The notes under the pieces are model-generated. The model was not told the DNA's origin. It saw nothing but the letters and a program-made list of their open reading frames with translations, and made no database searches. Below, piece after piece: positions 17,373 to 25,586 of a DNA stretch of 53,386 bases. Within the stretch, counting starts at the first letter, position 1. Each line of letters opens with the position of its first letter. Origin of the DNA: Bryobacterales bacterium (lineage in GTDB: Bacteria > Acidobacteriota > Terriglobia > Bryobacterales > Bryobacteraceae); NCBI GenBank assembly GCA_025463005.1, contig JAOAPR010000177.1, forward strand, positions 1-53,386, given 5' to 3'. The position numbers and the translations under genes are program-made.

Positions 17373-19677
17373 GGGCTGCCTCCCCCTGCTGATTCCGCCG
17401 AACCGGAGCAGCGCTTTCTTCGCCTCTCTCGATCGCTAGCAGAAGAGTTTCGATCAGCCGGTTCATGGAGGCCCAGGTCGAATCCCACGAGAGCGTCTGT
17501 AAGAAATCATCAGCGCGTTCACGCCACTTGAGGCTCATGCCAAAAGCCATTGCCTGCTCAGCCCCGTCGACAAATTCGTGAGCATTGCAAGCGATTCGCG
17601 CGAGTCCCAGCTCACCGTAGGGACGAACCACATCGCGGATGGCGGTGGAGATTACCGGCAGACCCGCAGCCAGGTATTCCGGCGTTTTGGTCGGACTTAT
17701 AAAACGCGTGGCATCATTCAAAGCGAATGGCATCAGCGCTACGTCCCAACCGGCGAAGTACTGCGGCAACTCCCGGTAATCCTTCATTCCAAGCCAATGT
17801 ATATTCGGCGCCTTCGGCAGGGACTCGGGTTGTATTTTTACAACCGGGCCCAGCATGATCAGTTGCCAATCCGGACGCAATGCGGCGATCCCCGCTACAA
17901 GCTCCAGGTCCATGCGCTCGTCAATGACTCCCGCGTAGCCAAGACGCGGGCGCGCGATGGCTATCTGGTCGGCAGGCTCATCCTTGACGCAGCGGGCTTG
18001 CGCGAAGTGCGAAACGTCGACTCCGCTCGGAAATGCGTGAACTCGCGGGTGCCCGGCGCGCTTGGCCTCAAACAGGCTGATCCCGCCGGTGAAAACCAAG
18101 TCAGCACTCTTAAGAAGACGCTCCTCCAGCAGACGCAATTCCGGAGGCGCTCCCTTGAAGCCGGTCAATTCGTCCATGCAATCGTATACCATCGCCGCCG
18201 GAGCAACGCTCGCCGGAAAGCTCTCAATGGCCATCGGTGTATAGAACCAGGCGATGGGATTCTGAATGTTCTTGGAACGGAACAGCCGGGCGAGCAGATC
18301 GGAAATGACCGCAGAAGCGCGCCGACGCAGGTCCTCGGGAAGATGCGGGGTAATGACCTCCACGCCTGTCTGATCACAGACCTTGCTCACCAGTTTAGGT
18401 TCGCCGCTTTCCTCGAACACCGGTTCCTCGACATACAGAACTCTGCGGTGGCGAGCGAATCTGCTCATAAGGTGCTGTGGTCTTTGAAAGACAAAGCTCC
18501 AACGCAGGTGCGAAAGACAAACCAGATCATGCTGGACTGAACTTGAGTGCTTCATATTGTTTTCTTCTTTCTTACCTTTTTCTTGACGCCTGATCTCGGC
18601 GGCCAGTGGTTCATAAACCTCACGCGAGCCGTCAGGCTCCGGGTAGTCCCACAAGCCGTTGTGGCAATGCCGGTCATCGTTCCAGCCGGGGTGATTGAGG
18701 ATCGGATACAGGCAAATACCGTGCATGGATACGCCGGCCTGCATCGCAGCGCGAACTTCCTGGCTGATATAGGCGAACCATTCCGGCCGCGAGGCATCCT
18801 CAGTGCCGGTTTCCGAAACAAACATCGGCCGGCGATAGCGTTCGTACACTTCCTGGAGGATTTTTCGGAAGGGACGGTATTGGGGCTCGCCGAGCCAGAT
18901 GGTCTCCCCGTAGTTCCACCACTGATTGCGGTCGTAATAGTTCACGCCGATGATGTCGAGGTACGATTCTGCACCGCCTAGATCGGTGTGCACTCGGCCA
19001 GCCAGCATGTCCCACGCTTCGAACATGGCCATTCGATACTCTTCGGCTTGCCGGATGTCATCCGCGCTGTCCGGCTCGCCGACGATGTGGATCACCGGCT
19101 CCGGCGACACCAGGCGCACATCGGGAAGCTCGCTCCGGAGCGCATCGGAAGCCCGTATGGCGGCTCTCACAAGCTGCCGCTTCAGCTCATGCCCGCGTCC
19201 TTTTTCGTACGGATTGATGTGAGCGGCGTGTCCGCCTGCCCACGACACAAACGATATTTCGTTTATGGGAGCTACGAAAGGTGTTTCAGAAGTCTCGCTT
19301 CGGAGTAGTTTCCCAAAGCCGGCCGCAAGTTCGGCCAACGCATCCACCCACGCCGGATCGAAAATGTTCAGATGATCCGGCCAGCCGAAGTGAAACAAAT
19401 CCCACACGACCTGAATGCCAAGCTTTTGCGACGCTCTCAATATCGGAAGCGCGGATGCGAAATCCTGAACCCCCGGGCGCGGCTGGATCAAGTGCCAGCG
19501 CAATCCTTCGCGTACCGTAAGAATTCCAAATTCCTTGCATCTCAGATAATCCTGCTCAGCAAGCGAGTCGTGCCGGGTCGAGCCGATCAGGTCCAAACGA
19601 CGTCCTGTTTTCAACTTATGGGTGGAACATTCGAATCCGCCCTGCAGGAAACTTCTGAACACAGCCCGTTCCTTCAC
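17365..19677 (-). CDS. Fusion of a GH1-like glycosidase domain and a glycosyltransferase
   Basis: A 770-residue protein with two halves that are usually separate genes. Residues 1-374 resemble a GH1 beta-glucosidase barrel: acid/base Glu in APINEISF, nucleophile Glu in MFVSETGTED and family pattern DIIGVNYYDRNQWW. From Met375 onward the sequence reads like the start of a glycosyltransferase (DLVCLSHLRWSFVFQRPQHLM), with GT4-type features such as FPSGVDVSHF, LGYAGVIDER and SPTKTPEYLAAGLPVIST. The linker RRQEKGKKEENN is encoded by an A-rich run; removing one base there would end the first half at a TGA overlapping ATG 18555. The GTG start has AAGGAG 10 nt upstream. With glf next, a role in surface glycan synthesis is likely. 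Confidence 0.88.
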   Translation of the reverse strand: MKERAVFRSFLQGGFECSTHKLKTGRRLDLIGSTRHDSLAEQDYLRCKEFGILTVREGLRWHLIQPRPGVQDFASALPILRASQKLGIQVVWDLFHFGWPDHLNIFDPAWVDALAELAAGFGKLLRSETSETPFVAPINEISFVSWAGGHAAHINPYEKGRGHELKRQLVRAAIRASDALRSELPDVRLVSPEPVIHIVGEPDSADDIRQAEEYRMAMFEAWDMLAGRVHTDLGGAESYLDIIGVNYYDRNQWWNYGETIWLGEPQYRPFRKILQEVYERYRRPMFVSETGTEDASRPEWFAYISQEVRAAMQAGVSMHGICLYPILNHPGWNDDRHCHNGLWDYPEPDGSREVYEPLAAEIRRQEKGKKEENNMKHSSSVQHDLVCLSHLRWSFVFQRPQHLMSRFARHRRVLYVEEPVFEESGEPKLVSKVCDQTGVEVITPHLPEDLRRRASAVISDLLARLFRSKNIQNPIAWFYTPMAIESFPASVAPAAMVYDCMDELTGFKGAPPELRLLEERLLKSADLVFTGGISLFEAKRAGHPRVHAFPSGVDVSHFAQARCVKDEPADQIAIARPRLGYAGVIDERMDLELVAGIAALRPDWQLIMLGPVVKIQPESLPKAPNIHWLGMKDYRELPQYFAGWDVALMPFALNDATRFISPTKTPEYLAAGLPVISTAIRDVVRPYGELGLARIACNAHEFVDGAEQAMAFGMSLKWRERADDFLQTLSWDSTWASMNRLIETLLLAIERGEESAAPVRRNQQGEAAHV

Positions 19678-19994
19678 GGTTCTCTAACTCCTTAAGCTGC
19701 GAGAGTCCGGGTGGAGACTCGGTAGTGCGAGGGACACCCCAGAGGCTCGGTTGCTCGTAGCTCGTAGCCCCTAGCCTGACTATTAGATCTTGGCGGAGCG
19801 ACTGCGTTACCTTGAACCGTTTGCGTGTGACGAACCGGTGAGGTGTGCGGTGGCGGCGGCACAATGTCTGATGCTCGTACGCTCAAGGGCAATCGGCTTC
19901 ACACGCGAAACGCCCGGGCTCAATGGACATCGAACAGGCGAGTCGGCTTAATGCGTTGATGAGTTTCCAGACGCAAGAACAAAGGAGAACTGTT
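19678..19994. other. Intergenic region between divergent genes
   Basis: This 317-nt stretch separates the minus-strand glycan operon from the plus-strand small membrane protein. It must hold both promoters, but I see no convincing -35/-10 pair. It has a 7-bp tandem duplication GCTCGTAGCTCGTA (19753-19766). No tRNA-like fold or protein-coding frame is supported; the frame from 19923 lacks a ribosome site and is better read from 19995. Confidence 0.6.
19981..19987 (+). promoter_or_regulatory. Ribosome binding site fixing the start at 19995
   Basis: AAAGGAG stands 7 nt before ATG 19995. It argues against the in-frame ATG at 19923, which has no such site and would add 24 residues of no hydrophobic or conserved character. 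Confidence 0.7.
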
Positions 19995-20297
19995 ATGAAT
20001 TCAATGAAGGACGCCCTGAGTGAAGCGATCGAGCATCCAATCCTGACTGAACCACGCACGCAACCTCGCCGCGCGCACCAGGAGGGCAAAGTCGCCCGTA
20101 CGATCGAGCAGCAGACCGCGAAGCTTTCCTCCGACACCTTTCTATGGGCCGCGCTTGGCTCCATGGGAATCTCGCTAGCTTTGGGTCTGACGGGGAGAAG
20201 CAAAGCTGCGAACTTTGTCGGCCAATGGGTTCCCACGCTCCTGGTTTTGGGCGTCTACAACAAGTTGGTCAAGCTGCATGGTTCGGATGGTGCATAG
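19995..20297 (+). CDS. Small membrane protein, function unknown
   Basis: A 100-residue protein with a charged N-terminal half (basic segment EPRTQPRRAHQEGKVAR) and a hydrophobic C-terminal half with two likely helices (about residues 48-65 and 72-90; LWAALGSMGISLALGLTG and VGQWVPTLLVLGVYN). The layout, a cytoplasmic basic head and a short hairpin in the membrane, recurs in small stress-related proteins of Acidobacteria found beside OmpA- and BrkB-like genes. That parallel is an impression and has not been searched. The next gene begins 135 nt downstream with its own ribosome site, so it may be separately transcribed. Confidence 0.75.
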   Translation: MNSMKDALSEAIEHPILTEPRTQPRRAHQEGKVARTIEQQTAKLSSDTFLWAALGSMGISLALGLTGRSKAANFVGQWVPTLLVLGVYNKLVKLHGSDGA

Positions 20298-20432
20298 CTG
20301 GGTAATTTTTGGCTGCCTTAGCACGCTTCCGGGGCGGAGCACACTTTCGCATGCCATTGATCCACTTCGATTTCACCCGCAGGACAGCATTGGCGAAAGA
20401 CTTGCACAAGAGATCTACACGCGGAGGTTTTT

Positions 20433-21518
20433 ATGACCGCTCGAATTTTGATTGTAGTTTTAGCGACGGCCACCCTGTATGGTCAGAAAGAGGCGCAGGA
20501 CGACGCGCGCCTTCGGCATGCGACTGAGGTATTCCAGGACATTGCGAAAAGTCCCGACAAAGGAATTCCTCAGGACCTGTTTACGAAAGCGCAATGCGTC
20601 GTGGTTGTACCGGACTTGGTTAAGGGGGCCTTCCTTGTAGGCGGTAAGTATGGGCGCGGATATGCGTCCTGCCGTCATGGCAATGGATGGAGTTCGCCAG
20701 CGGCGGTGCGTATCGAGGGAGGCAGCTTCGGGCTGCAGCTCGGCGGTTCGTCGACAGACTTGGTGATGCTGGTGATGAATCGAAGCGGCATGGATCACCT
20801 GCTCAGCGATAAGTTCACTTTGGGTGGCGAAGCTTCGGCGGCCGCAGGTCCGGTGGGTCGTCAAACGAGTGCTCAGACCGACGCGGCGCTGCACGCTGAG
20901 ATACTTACATGGTCGCGATCACGCGGCTTGTTCGCAGGACTATCGCTTGAAGGCGCGACGCTGAGGCCGGACTCCGATGAAAACCGGAAACTGTACGGCC
21001 GGGATATCACAAATCGGCAGATTCTGGAGACCGGCGTCCCGACCCCGAGAGCCGCTCGGCAATTCATGGCTGTGCTGAATGGTTTCTCGAGGGAGGCAAA
21101 TCGCGTTGAAGCTGCGGAAAAGGAACCTGCCTCCAAGCGACTCAGCCGTCCCGGAGGACGGGTCAGCTTTAACGATAAACAAGTCCACTTCGACACCGGA
21201 CAATCGGCGATCGCCAATAATGCAGCGCCTGCGCTCTCCGATGTGGCTCAAGCGCTCAAAGACAATCCCAGTTGGAAAGTTCGCATCGAAGGCTACACCG
21301 ATAGCGTCGGGAGCAATGCTTCAAACATGAAACTCTCGCAGGATCGCGCCAGGGCAGTGATGATTTGGCTGACGGACCACGGCGTGGACAGAAGCCGGAT
21401 CGCTATCAAAGGCTACGGCGAAGACCATCCCGTGGGCGATAATTCCACCGACGAAGGTCGGGCAAAAAATCGCAGAGTCGAAGTAGTGCGGACAGATTCG
21501 GCACAAGCCAGCGAATAA
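20433..21518 (+). CDS. Secreted SYLF (Ysc84) domain-OmpA domain fusion protein
   Basis: A 361-residue envelope protein. A short signal peptide (residues 1-16, ending TLYGQ) is followed by a SYLF/Ysc84 domain (about 25-205), recognised by IPQDLFTKAQCVVVVPDLVKGAFLVGGKYGRG in its AQCVVVVPDLVKGAF part, and by GGSSTDLVMLVMN. The C-terminal ~120 residues are an OmpA-like peptidoglycan-binding domain (HFDTGQSAI, RIEGYTDSVGSNASN, LSQDRARAV, GYGEDHPVGDNSTDEGRAKNRRVEV). SYLF domains bind phospholipids; OmpA domains bind diaminopimelate in the wall. The fusion could tether or sense the outer-membrane/wall gap. The start follows GCGGAGG by 5 nt. The next gene is 25 nt downstream. Confidence 0.9.
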   Translation: MTARILIVVLATATLYGQKEAQDDARLRHATEVFQDIAKSPDKGIPQDLFTKAQCVVVVPDLVKGAFLVGGKYGRGYASCRHGNGWSSPAAVRIEGGSFGLQLGGSSTDLVMLVMNRSGMDHLLSDKFTLGGEASAAAGPVGRQTSAQTDAALHAEILTWSRSRGLFAGLSLEGATLRPDSDENRKLYGRDITNRQILETGVPTPRAARQFMAVLNGFSREANRVEAAEKEPASKRLSRPGGRVSFNDKQVHFDTGQSAIANNAAPALSDVAQALKDNPSWKVRIEGYTDSVGSNASNMKLSQDRARAVMIWLTDHGVDRSRIAIKGYGEDHPVGDNSTDEGRAKNRRVEVVRTDSAQASE

Positions 21519-21543
21519 CGTTTGGCGGGTAGGGATTACTGCG

Positions 21544-22446
21544 ATGGACCGCTTCCGCCAGATCCGATCACTTTTGTCGCAGACGTACTCCGAGTGGAAC
21601 GCGCATGATGCTCCGACATATGGGGCGGCTCTTTCCTATTACACGATGCTCTCGCTAGCGCCCTTGCTCGTAATTGCAGTGGCCATAGGTGGGCTCGCGT
21701 TTGGGAAGGAGTCCGCCCAGCGCGCAATCCTCGACCAGATAGGCGGACTGGCCGGCCAGCCGGGGGCTGAAGTAATCAAAACGATGCTCGCGAACGCGCA
21801 ATCGCCGAAAGCCGGTCTTATCGCGAGCGCGATCGGATTCGTCGTGCTTCTATTCGGCGCGTCTGGGGTGTTCTCTGCGCTGCGAAAAGCACTGAACAAG
21901 ATTTGGGACGTCCAGCCCAAGGAGACATCCGGCTGGTGGGCCATGGTGAAGGACCAGCTATTTTCTTTCACGATGGTGGTCGGTATCGGATTCTTGCTAT
22001 TGGTTTCGCTGGTGATCACGGCCATGCTCGCGGGCGTAGGGCAATTCGTGAGCGGCCTCATCCCTCCGGCGCTGGCGGAGTTGGCGAATAACATCGTATC
22101 GATAGGCGTGATCACCGTTCTCTTCGCGCTTATTTACCGGTTCGTTCCCGAGCAGACATTGCCGTGGCGACGCCTTTGGCCCGGATCGTTTGCCACCGCG
22201 ATCTTGTTCACACTCGGCAAATATGCGCTCGGAGTGTATCTTGGCAAAGCGGGTGTCGGATCCGCCTACGGCGCCGCTGGCTCCTTGCTGGTGCTGTTCG
22301 TGTGGGTGTATTACTCGGCGCAGTTATTTCTGTTCGGAGCCGAATTCACTCGAATCTTCGCATGCCAGGAAGCCGGCGTGTGCCCTAATCTCGAACATCC
22401 CGCCTCGGATCTTCAGCATGCCCCTCAGCCGCATGCGCCACGTTAG
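21544..22446 (+). CDS. YihY/BrkB family inner membrane protein
   Basis: A 300-residue protein with about six helices and the family signatures APTYGAALSYYTMLSLAPLLVIAVA in its ALSYYTMLSLAPLL part, ALRKALNKIWDVQP, and the C-terminal LGKAGVGSAYGAAGSLLVLFVWVYYSAQLFLFGAEFTR (core GAAGSLLVLFVWVYYSAQ). The family was once thought to include RNase BN; no nuclease activity is expected, and its true role is unclear, perhaps transport. It lies 25 nt after the SYLF-OmpA gene on the same strand, so the two envelope proteins may be co-expressed. The start is ATG 21544 after a weak TAGGGAT. Confidence 0.92.
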   Translation: MDRFRQIRSLLSQTYSEWNAHDAPTYGAALSYYTMLSLAPLLVIAVAIGGLAFGKESAQRAILDQIGGLAGQPGAEVIKTMLANAQSPKAGLIASAIGFVVLLFGASGVFSALRKALNKIWDVQPKETSGWWAMVKDQLFSFTMVVGIGFLLLVSLVITAMLAGVGQFVSGLIPPALAELANNIVSIGVITVLFALIYRFVPEQTLPWRRLWPGSFATAILFTLGKYALGVYLGKAGVGSAYGAAGSLLVLFVWVYYSAQLFLFGAEFTRIFACQEAGVCPNLEHPASDLQHAPQPHAPR

Positions 22447-22519
22447 CCAGTAATCATAAATTGCACGGCCCGAAAATGGCACTTGAAATGCTTCCCATCG
22501 CACGGGAGCGTGCCGTTTA

Positions 22520-23833
22520 ATGGACTTCGTGGTTGCCACGGAAGATTACTCGGGTCTTGGACTCGCTGTAAGGCTGCAGGATGAGGGTCACCGCGTCATT
22601 TTAGCCGTGAATCCTTGTCCCGAGGATATAGCCGAGCCCGAACGGTGCGCGCGCTATCAGCAGGTCGGCGACGGTCTTGCCTTCGAAAAGAAACCACTAA
22701 AAGAAGTTCTGGCGGAACGCGAAGCACTTCGCAGCGCATACTGGATCTGGGACCAAAATCATTCTTTAGACGCGAACGAAACGTTACGGGCCGAAGGCTT
22801 TCGGGTGCTAGGCGGCGGCCGTCACGCCGAGACGATGGAGCACGATCGCTCACAATGTCTGGCGTTCGTCCAGGAATACGGCCTGGAGCCACCCCCGTCC
22901 TACCAATTCGACAACGCACAGGACGCGATTCGCTTCTGCGAGGAAAATCTGCAGACCGCCTACGTTTACAAGCCCGATACGGGAGACAACTTCGAAACAT
23001 TCTTGCCTGACGCGGAAGATCCGGCCGAGGCGAATCAGGAACTTCGCATTCACCTGCGCTCACTTGCGGAGAACGGAGTCAAACGTACGTCCTTTCTGTT
23101 GCAGGAGCGCAAGGAAGGCGTTGAAACCAACGTCGAAGTATGGTTCGACCGCGGTGAGCCGGTCTTCAGCTTCATGACGCTCGAATGCAAAAGGCGCTAC
23201 GTGCTGGATCTCGGCGAGCTCACCGGTTGCGCCTTCGATTACAACTTCATCATTCCTCTTGACTGCCGTGCGGTAGCGACGTCGGTTGGAAAGCTTTTCG
23301 CCGCATACAAGGAAATGAAGTATACCGGCTTCGCGGACGCCAATTTCATCGCCGGCAAGGACGGTATCTGGTTTCTTGAAAAATGCGAACGCTTCGGCTA
23401 TAACGCTCATCCGAATCTCTTTTGGAATCTGGCGCGAAATGGGCTCGGCGAGACCGTCGCGTCACTCCTGGACGGCTCCTTCACGCCTGATTTTGCGGAG
23501 GGCTTCGGAGCCTCCGTGACGCTTTCGACGAAGCCGGGCACGCTGCCGGGAAAGCCGGTACAGTTCCCCGCGAAGCTGTGGCGCGACCTCTACTTTTACG
23601 ACGTTTACAAGCGCGACGACCTGTATCTGATCGCCGGTTATGATCGCAACGGTGATGTGCTGCTGGTAAACGCCCACGGCTACACCATGCAGACAGCTTG
23701 GGAGGCGCTGATGAAGAAAGCAGCAGACGTGCATTTTCCCTATAGACACTATCGGCCGGATGGCGACCAGACTAACTTCGCCTCGTCTCCCATTCGACGC
23801 TACGAAGCCCTCAAAGCCATGGGCTATATCTAA
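22520..23833 (+). CDS. ATP-grasp ligase, GARS-like, not PurD itself
   Basis: A 437-residue protein. An N-terminal Rossmann-like part (MDFVVATEDYSGLGLAVRLQ) precedes an ATP-grasp region with the pattern AYVYKPDTGDNFETF for the first ATP-binding lysine strand, FLLQERKEGVETNVEVWFDRGEPV for the hinge, and FADANFI with FLEKCERFGYNAHPNLFW for the metal-binding Glu and Asn. The layout resembles glycinamide ribonucleotide synthetase, but the PurD N-terminal GGREH motif is missing and the C-terminal third differs. It should therefore form a carboxamide or similar bond with an unknown substrate. It leads a collinear group with a 130-residue unknown protein, a DUF6496 protein and topoisomerase IB. Confidence 0.84.
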   Translation: MDFVVATEDYSGLGLAVRLQDEGHRVILAVNPCPEDIAEPERCARYQQVGDGLAFEKKPLKEVLAEREALRSAYWIWDQNHSLDANETLRAEGFRVLGGGRHAETMEHDRSQCLAFVQEYGLEPPPSYQFDNAQDAIRFCEENLQTAYVYKPDTGDNFETFLPDAEDPAEANQELRIHLRSLAENGVKRTSFLLQERKEGVETNVEVWFDRGEPVFSFMTLECKRRYVLDLGELTGCAFDYNFIIPLDCRAVATSVGKLFAAYKEMKYTGFADANFIAGKDGIWFLEKCERFGYNAHPNLFWNLARNGLGETVASLLDGSFTPDFAEGFGASVTLSTKPGTLPGKPVQFPAKLWRDLYFYDVYKRDDLYLIAGYDRNGDVLLVNAHGYTMQTAWEALMKKAADVHFPYRHYRPDGDQTNFASSPIRRYEALKAMGYI

Positions 23834-23850
23834 ACCCCACGAGGAACGAG

Positions 23851-24243
23851 ATGAAAATTCATCTGGAAACGATACCGCATGACCAGCAGCGCTATCCCAC
23901 CGTAGGCGATTACTGGGAAGACGAATGTGGCGTCGAGCAGGTGCGCGTCTCCGAAATGAAAGACTGGCGGTACGAGATTCTTGTCGGCGTACATGAGCTG
24001 ATTGAGCTCGCACTTGCACGCCATCGCGGGATTTCCGAAGCCGCCATTTCCGACTTTGACATTGCCTTCGAGGCCTCCAAGGAGCAGGGTTCGGTCTCGG
24101 GCGAGGCCGGCGATCACCCCCTGGCCCCTTATCGGCACGAGCATTTCTTCGCCACCAGCATGGAGCGCCTGCTTGCGGCCGAGCTGGATGTGGATTGGTT
24201 CGAATACGAGCGTTATGTCGATAGTCTTGGGATCAAGAAATAG
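23851..24243 (+). CDS. Conserved hypothetical protein with HELIE and HEHFF motifs
   Basis: A 130-residue soluble protein, 17 nt after the ATP-grasp gene with AGGAACGAG before its ATG, so the two are surely co-translated. Notable are HELIE (residues about 49-53), a central acidic helix, and a C-terminal YRHEHFFATSMERLLAAEL. Two clusters of His and Glu in a mainly helical protein suggest a metal site, but I cannot assign an enzyme. I have an impression of similar small proteins beside GARS-like ATP-grasp genes in tailed phages, unverified. It may act on, deliver or modify the ligase substrate. Confidence 0.76.
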   Translation: MKIHLETIPHDQQRYPTVGDYWEDECGVEQVRVSEMKDWRYEILVGVHELIELALARHRGISEAAISDFDIAFEASKEQGSVSGEAGDHPLAPYRHEHFFATSMERLLAAELDVDWFEYERYVDSLGIKK

Positions 24244-24305
24244 CATCCGGCGGGAAACAAGCGGTTCCCAATTGGAATCATAGTTTTGGAGGAGGATATT
24301 TACCC

Positions 24306-24497
24306 GTGGCGACAAAGAAGTCATCCAGCTCGAAAGGCAAGACCAAGGTGCACAAGGTAATGAAGGAATACAAACAGGGCGGCCTGAAGTCCGGCAGCGG
24401 CGGCAAAGTGAAGAGCCGTAAGCAGGCTGTCGCCATTGCACTGAGCGAGGCGCGAGAGTCCGGCGCCAAAATTCCCAAGAAAAAGAAAAAGTCCTGA
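24306..24497 (+). CDS. Small Lys-rich DUF6496 family protein
   Basis: A 63-residue very basic protein, about a third Lys/Arg, with the family centre MKEYKQGGLKSGSGGKVKSR followed by KQAVAIALSEAR. This matches the DUF6496 type, which I recognise by its GKVKSRKQAIAI-like core; function is unknown, but charge suggests nucleic-acid binding. The start is GTG 24306, 9 nt after a perfect GGAGGAGGA (24288-24296), so expression is probably high. The topoisomerase gene starts 11 nt downstream, which fits a DNA-related role. Confidence 0.8.
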   Translation: MATKKSSSSKGKTKVHKVMKEYKQGGLKSGSGGKVKSRKQAVAIALSEARESGAKIPKKKKKS

Positions 24498-24508
24498 ACT
24501 TCCCCGCA

Positions 24509-25567
24509 ATGAGCAATACACCTGCGGACCCGATCGTTTCCGCGAATGATGCGGGCCTGCGCTATGTAAGCGGCGAAGGCCCTGGGATCTCCCGGCGCAA
24601 AAACGGAAACGGCTTTGGGTACTTTGCCGCCGACGGGAAGCGGATTCGGGATGAAGCGACGCTGAGCCGTATCCGTGGTCTCGTGATTCCGCCGGCCTGG
24701 ACGAACGTCTGGATTTGTCCCCAGGCGAACGGACACCTGCAAGCCGTGGGGCGTGACGCGAAGGGTCGCAAGCAGTACCGCTATCACCCTCGTTATCGCC
24801 GGGTTCGCGATCAGGTGAAGTTCGAGCGTATGTCGTTCTTTGGAGCGGCCCTGCCGCGCATCCGGCGGCGTGTGAACCGCGATTTGAAACTTCCGGGCAT
24901 GCCGAAAAATAAGATCCTGGCGACCATTGTCCGCCTTCTGGATGAGACCTGCGTCCGCATTGGCAACGACGAATACACACGCGCGAACGGCTCCTACGGC
25001 CTCACCACTCTGCACAACAAACATGTGGATATTCACGGCGCCAAATTACATCTTCACTTCCGTGGGAAGAGCGGACAGGATCTGGATGTCACTCTGCGCG
25101 ACGATCAGGTGGCTCGGATCGTTAAACGCTGCCAGGATCTGCCAGGCGAGGAGTTGTTTTAGTACCGAACCGAGTCCGGCGAGCTACAGGTGATCGGCTC
25201 GGGTGATGTCAATGACTACCTGCGGGAAATCACCGGCCAGGACATCACGGCCAAGGATTTCCGGACCTGGCACGGAACCGGACACATGTTCTTTCAGTTG
25301 ACCGAGCTAGGGCCGGCGCGTTCTGAAACGGAGGCCAAGCGAAACATCGTGGCCGCGATCAAGGCGACCGCGGGTAAACTGGGAAATCGTCCCGCCACCT
25401 GCCGGAATTATTATGTTCATCCGGTCGTCATCGAGAGCTATCTCTCCAAGCAAATGTTTCAGATCCGTGCGTCTGAGGGCGCGCCAAAAACTACCCTGCG
25501 TAACGAAGAAGTCGCCGTTCTTCAGTTGTTGCAGCAGTGCAATTCTCACACTGCCGCCCGCGCTTAG
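24509..25567 (+). pseudogene. DNA topoisomerase IB interrupted by one in-frame amber codon
   Basis: The frame encodes a full-length bacterial type IB topoisomerase of 352 positions, but codon 218 (25160-25162) is TAG. It sits in GEELF*YRTESGELQVIGSGDVN, where homologues have Gln (LFQY), so one C-to-T change of CAG explains it. Before the stop are the expected IPPAWTNVWICP, YHPRYRRVRD and YTRANGSYGLTTL with its active-site Arg. After it are RTWHGTGHMFF with the active-site His and the nucleophile Tyr in CRNYYVHPVV. A product ending at the amber codon lacks the nucleophile and cannot be a topoisomerase. There are no other stops or frameshifts, so the lesion is recent, read through, or a sequencing error. 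Confidence 0.88.
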
Positions 25568-25586
25568 ATCGCTTCGACCTCGAAAT

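Noticed and set aside
19753-19766. CRISPR or satellite repeat (GCTCGTA twice)
   Set aside because: Only two 7-bp units without spacers; no array or cas gene in the window.
19923-19994. Longer N-terminus for the small membrane protein at 19995
   Set aside because: No ribosome site at ATG 19923, while AAAGGAG is exactly placed for ATG 19995.
22520-23833. PurD (phosphoribosylamine-glycine ligase) of purine synthesis
   Set aside because: The ATP-grasp layout is similar, but the N-terminal GGREH motif is absent, the C-terminal third differs, and no other purine gene is near.
25190-25567. A separate gene for the second half of topoisomerase IB
   Set aside because: Same frame as the first half and continuous across the amber codon; no ribosome site before Met at 25190.
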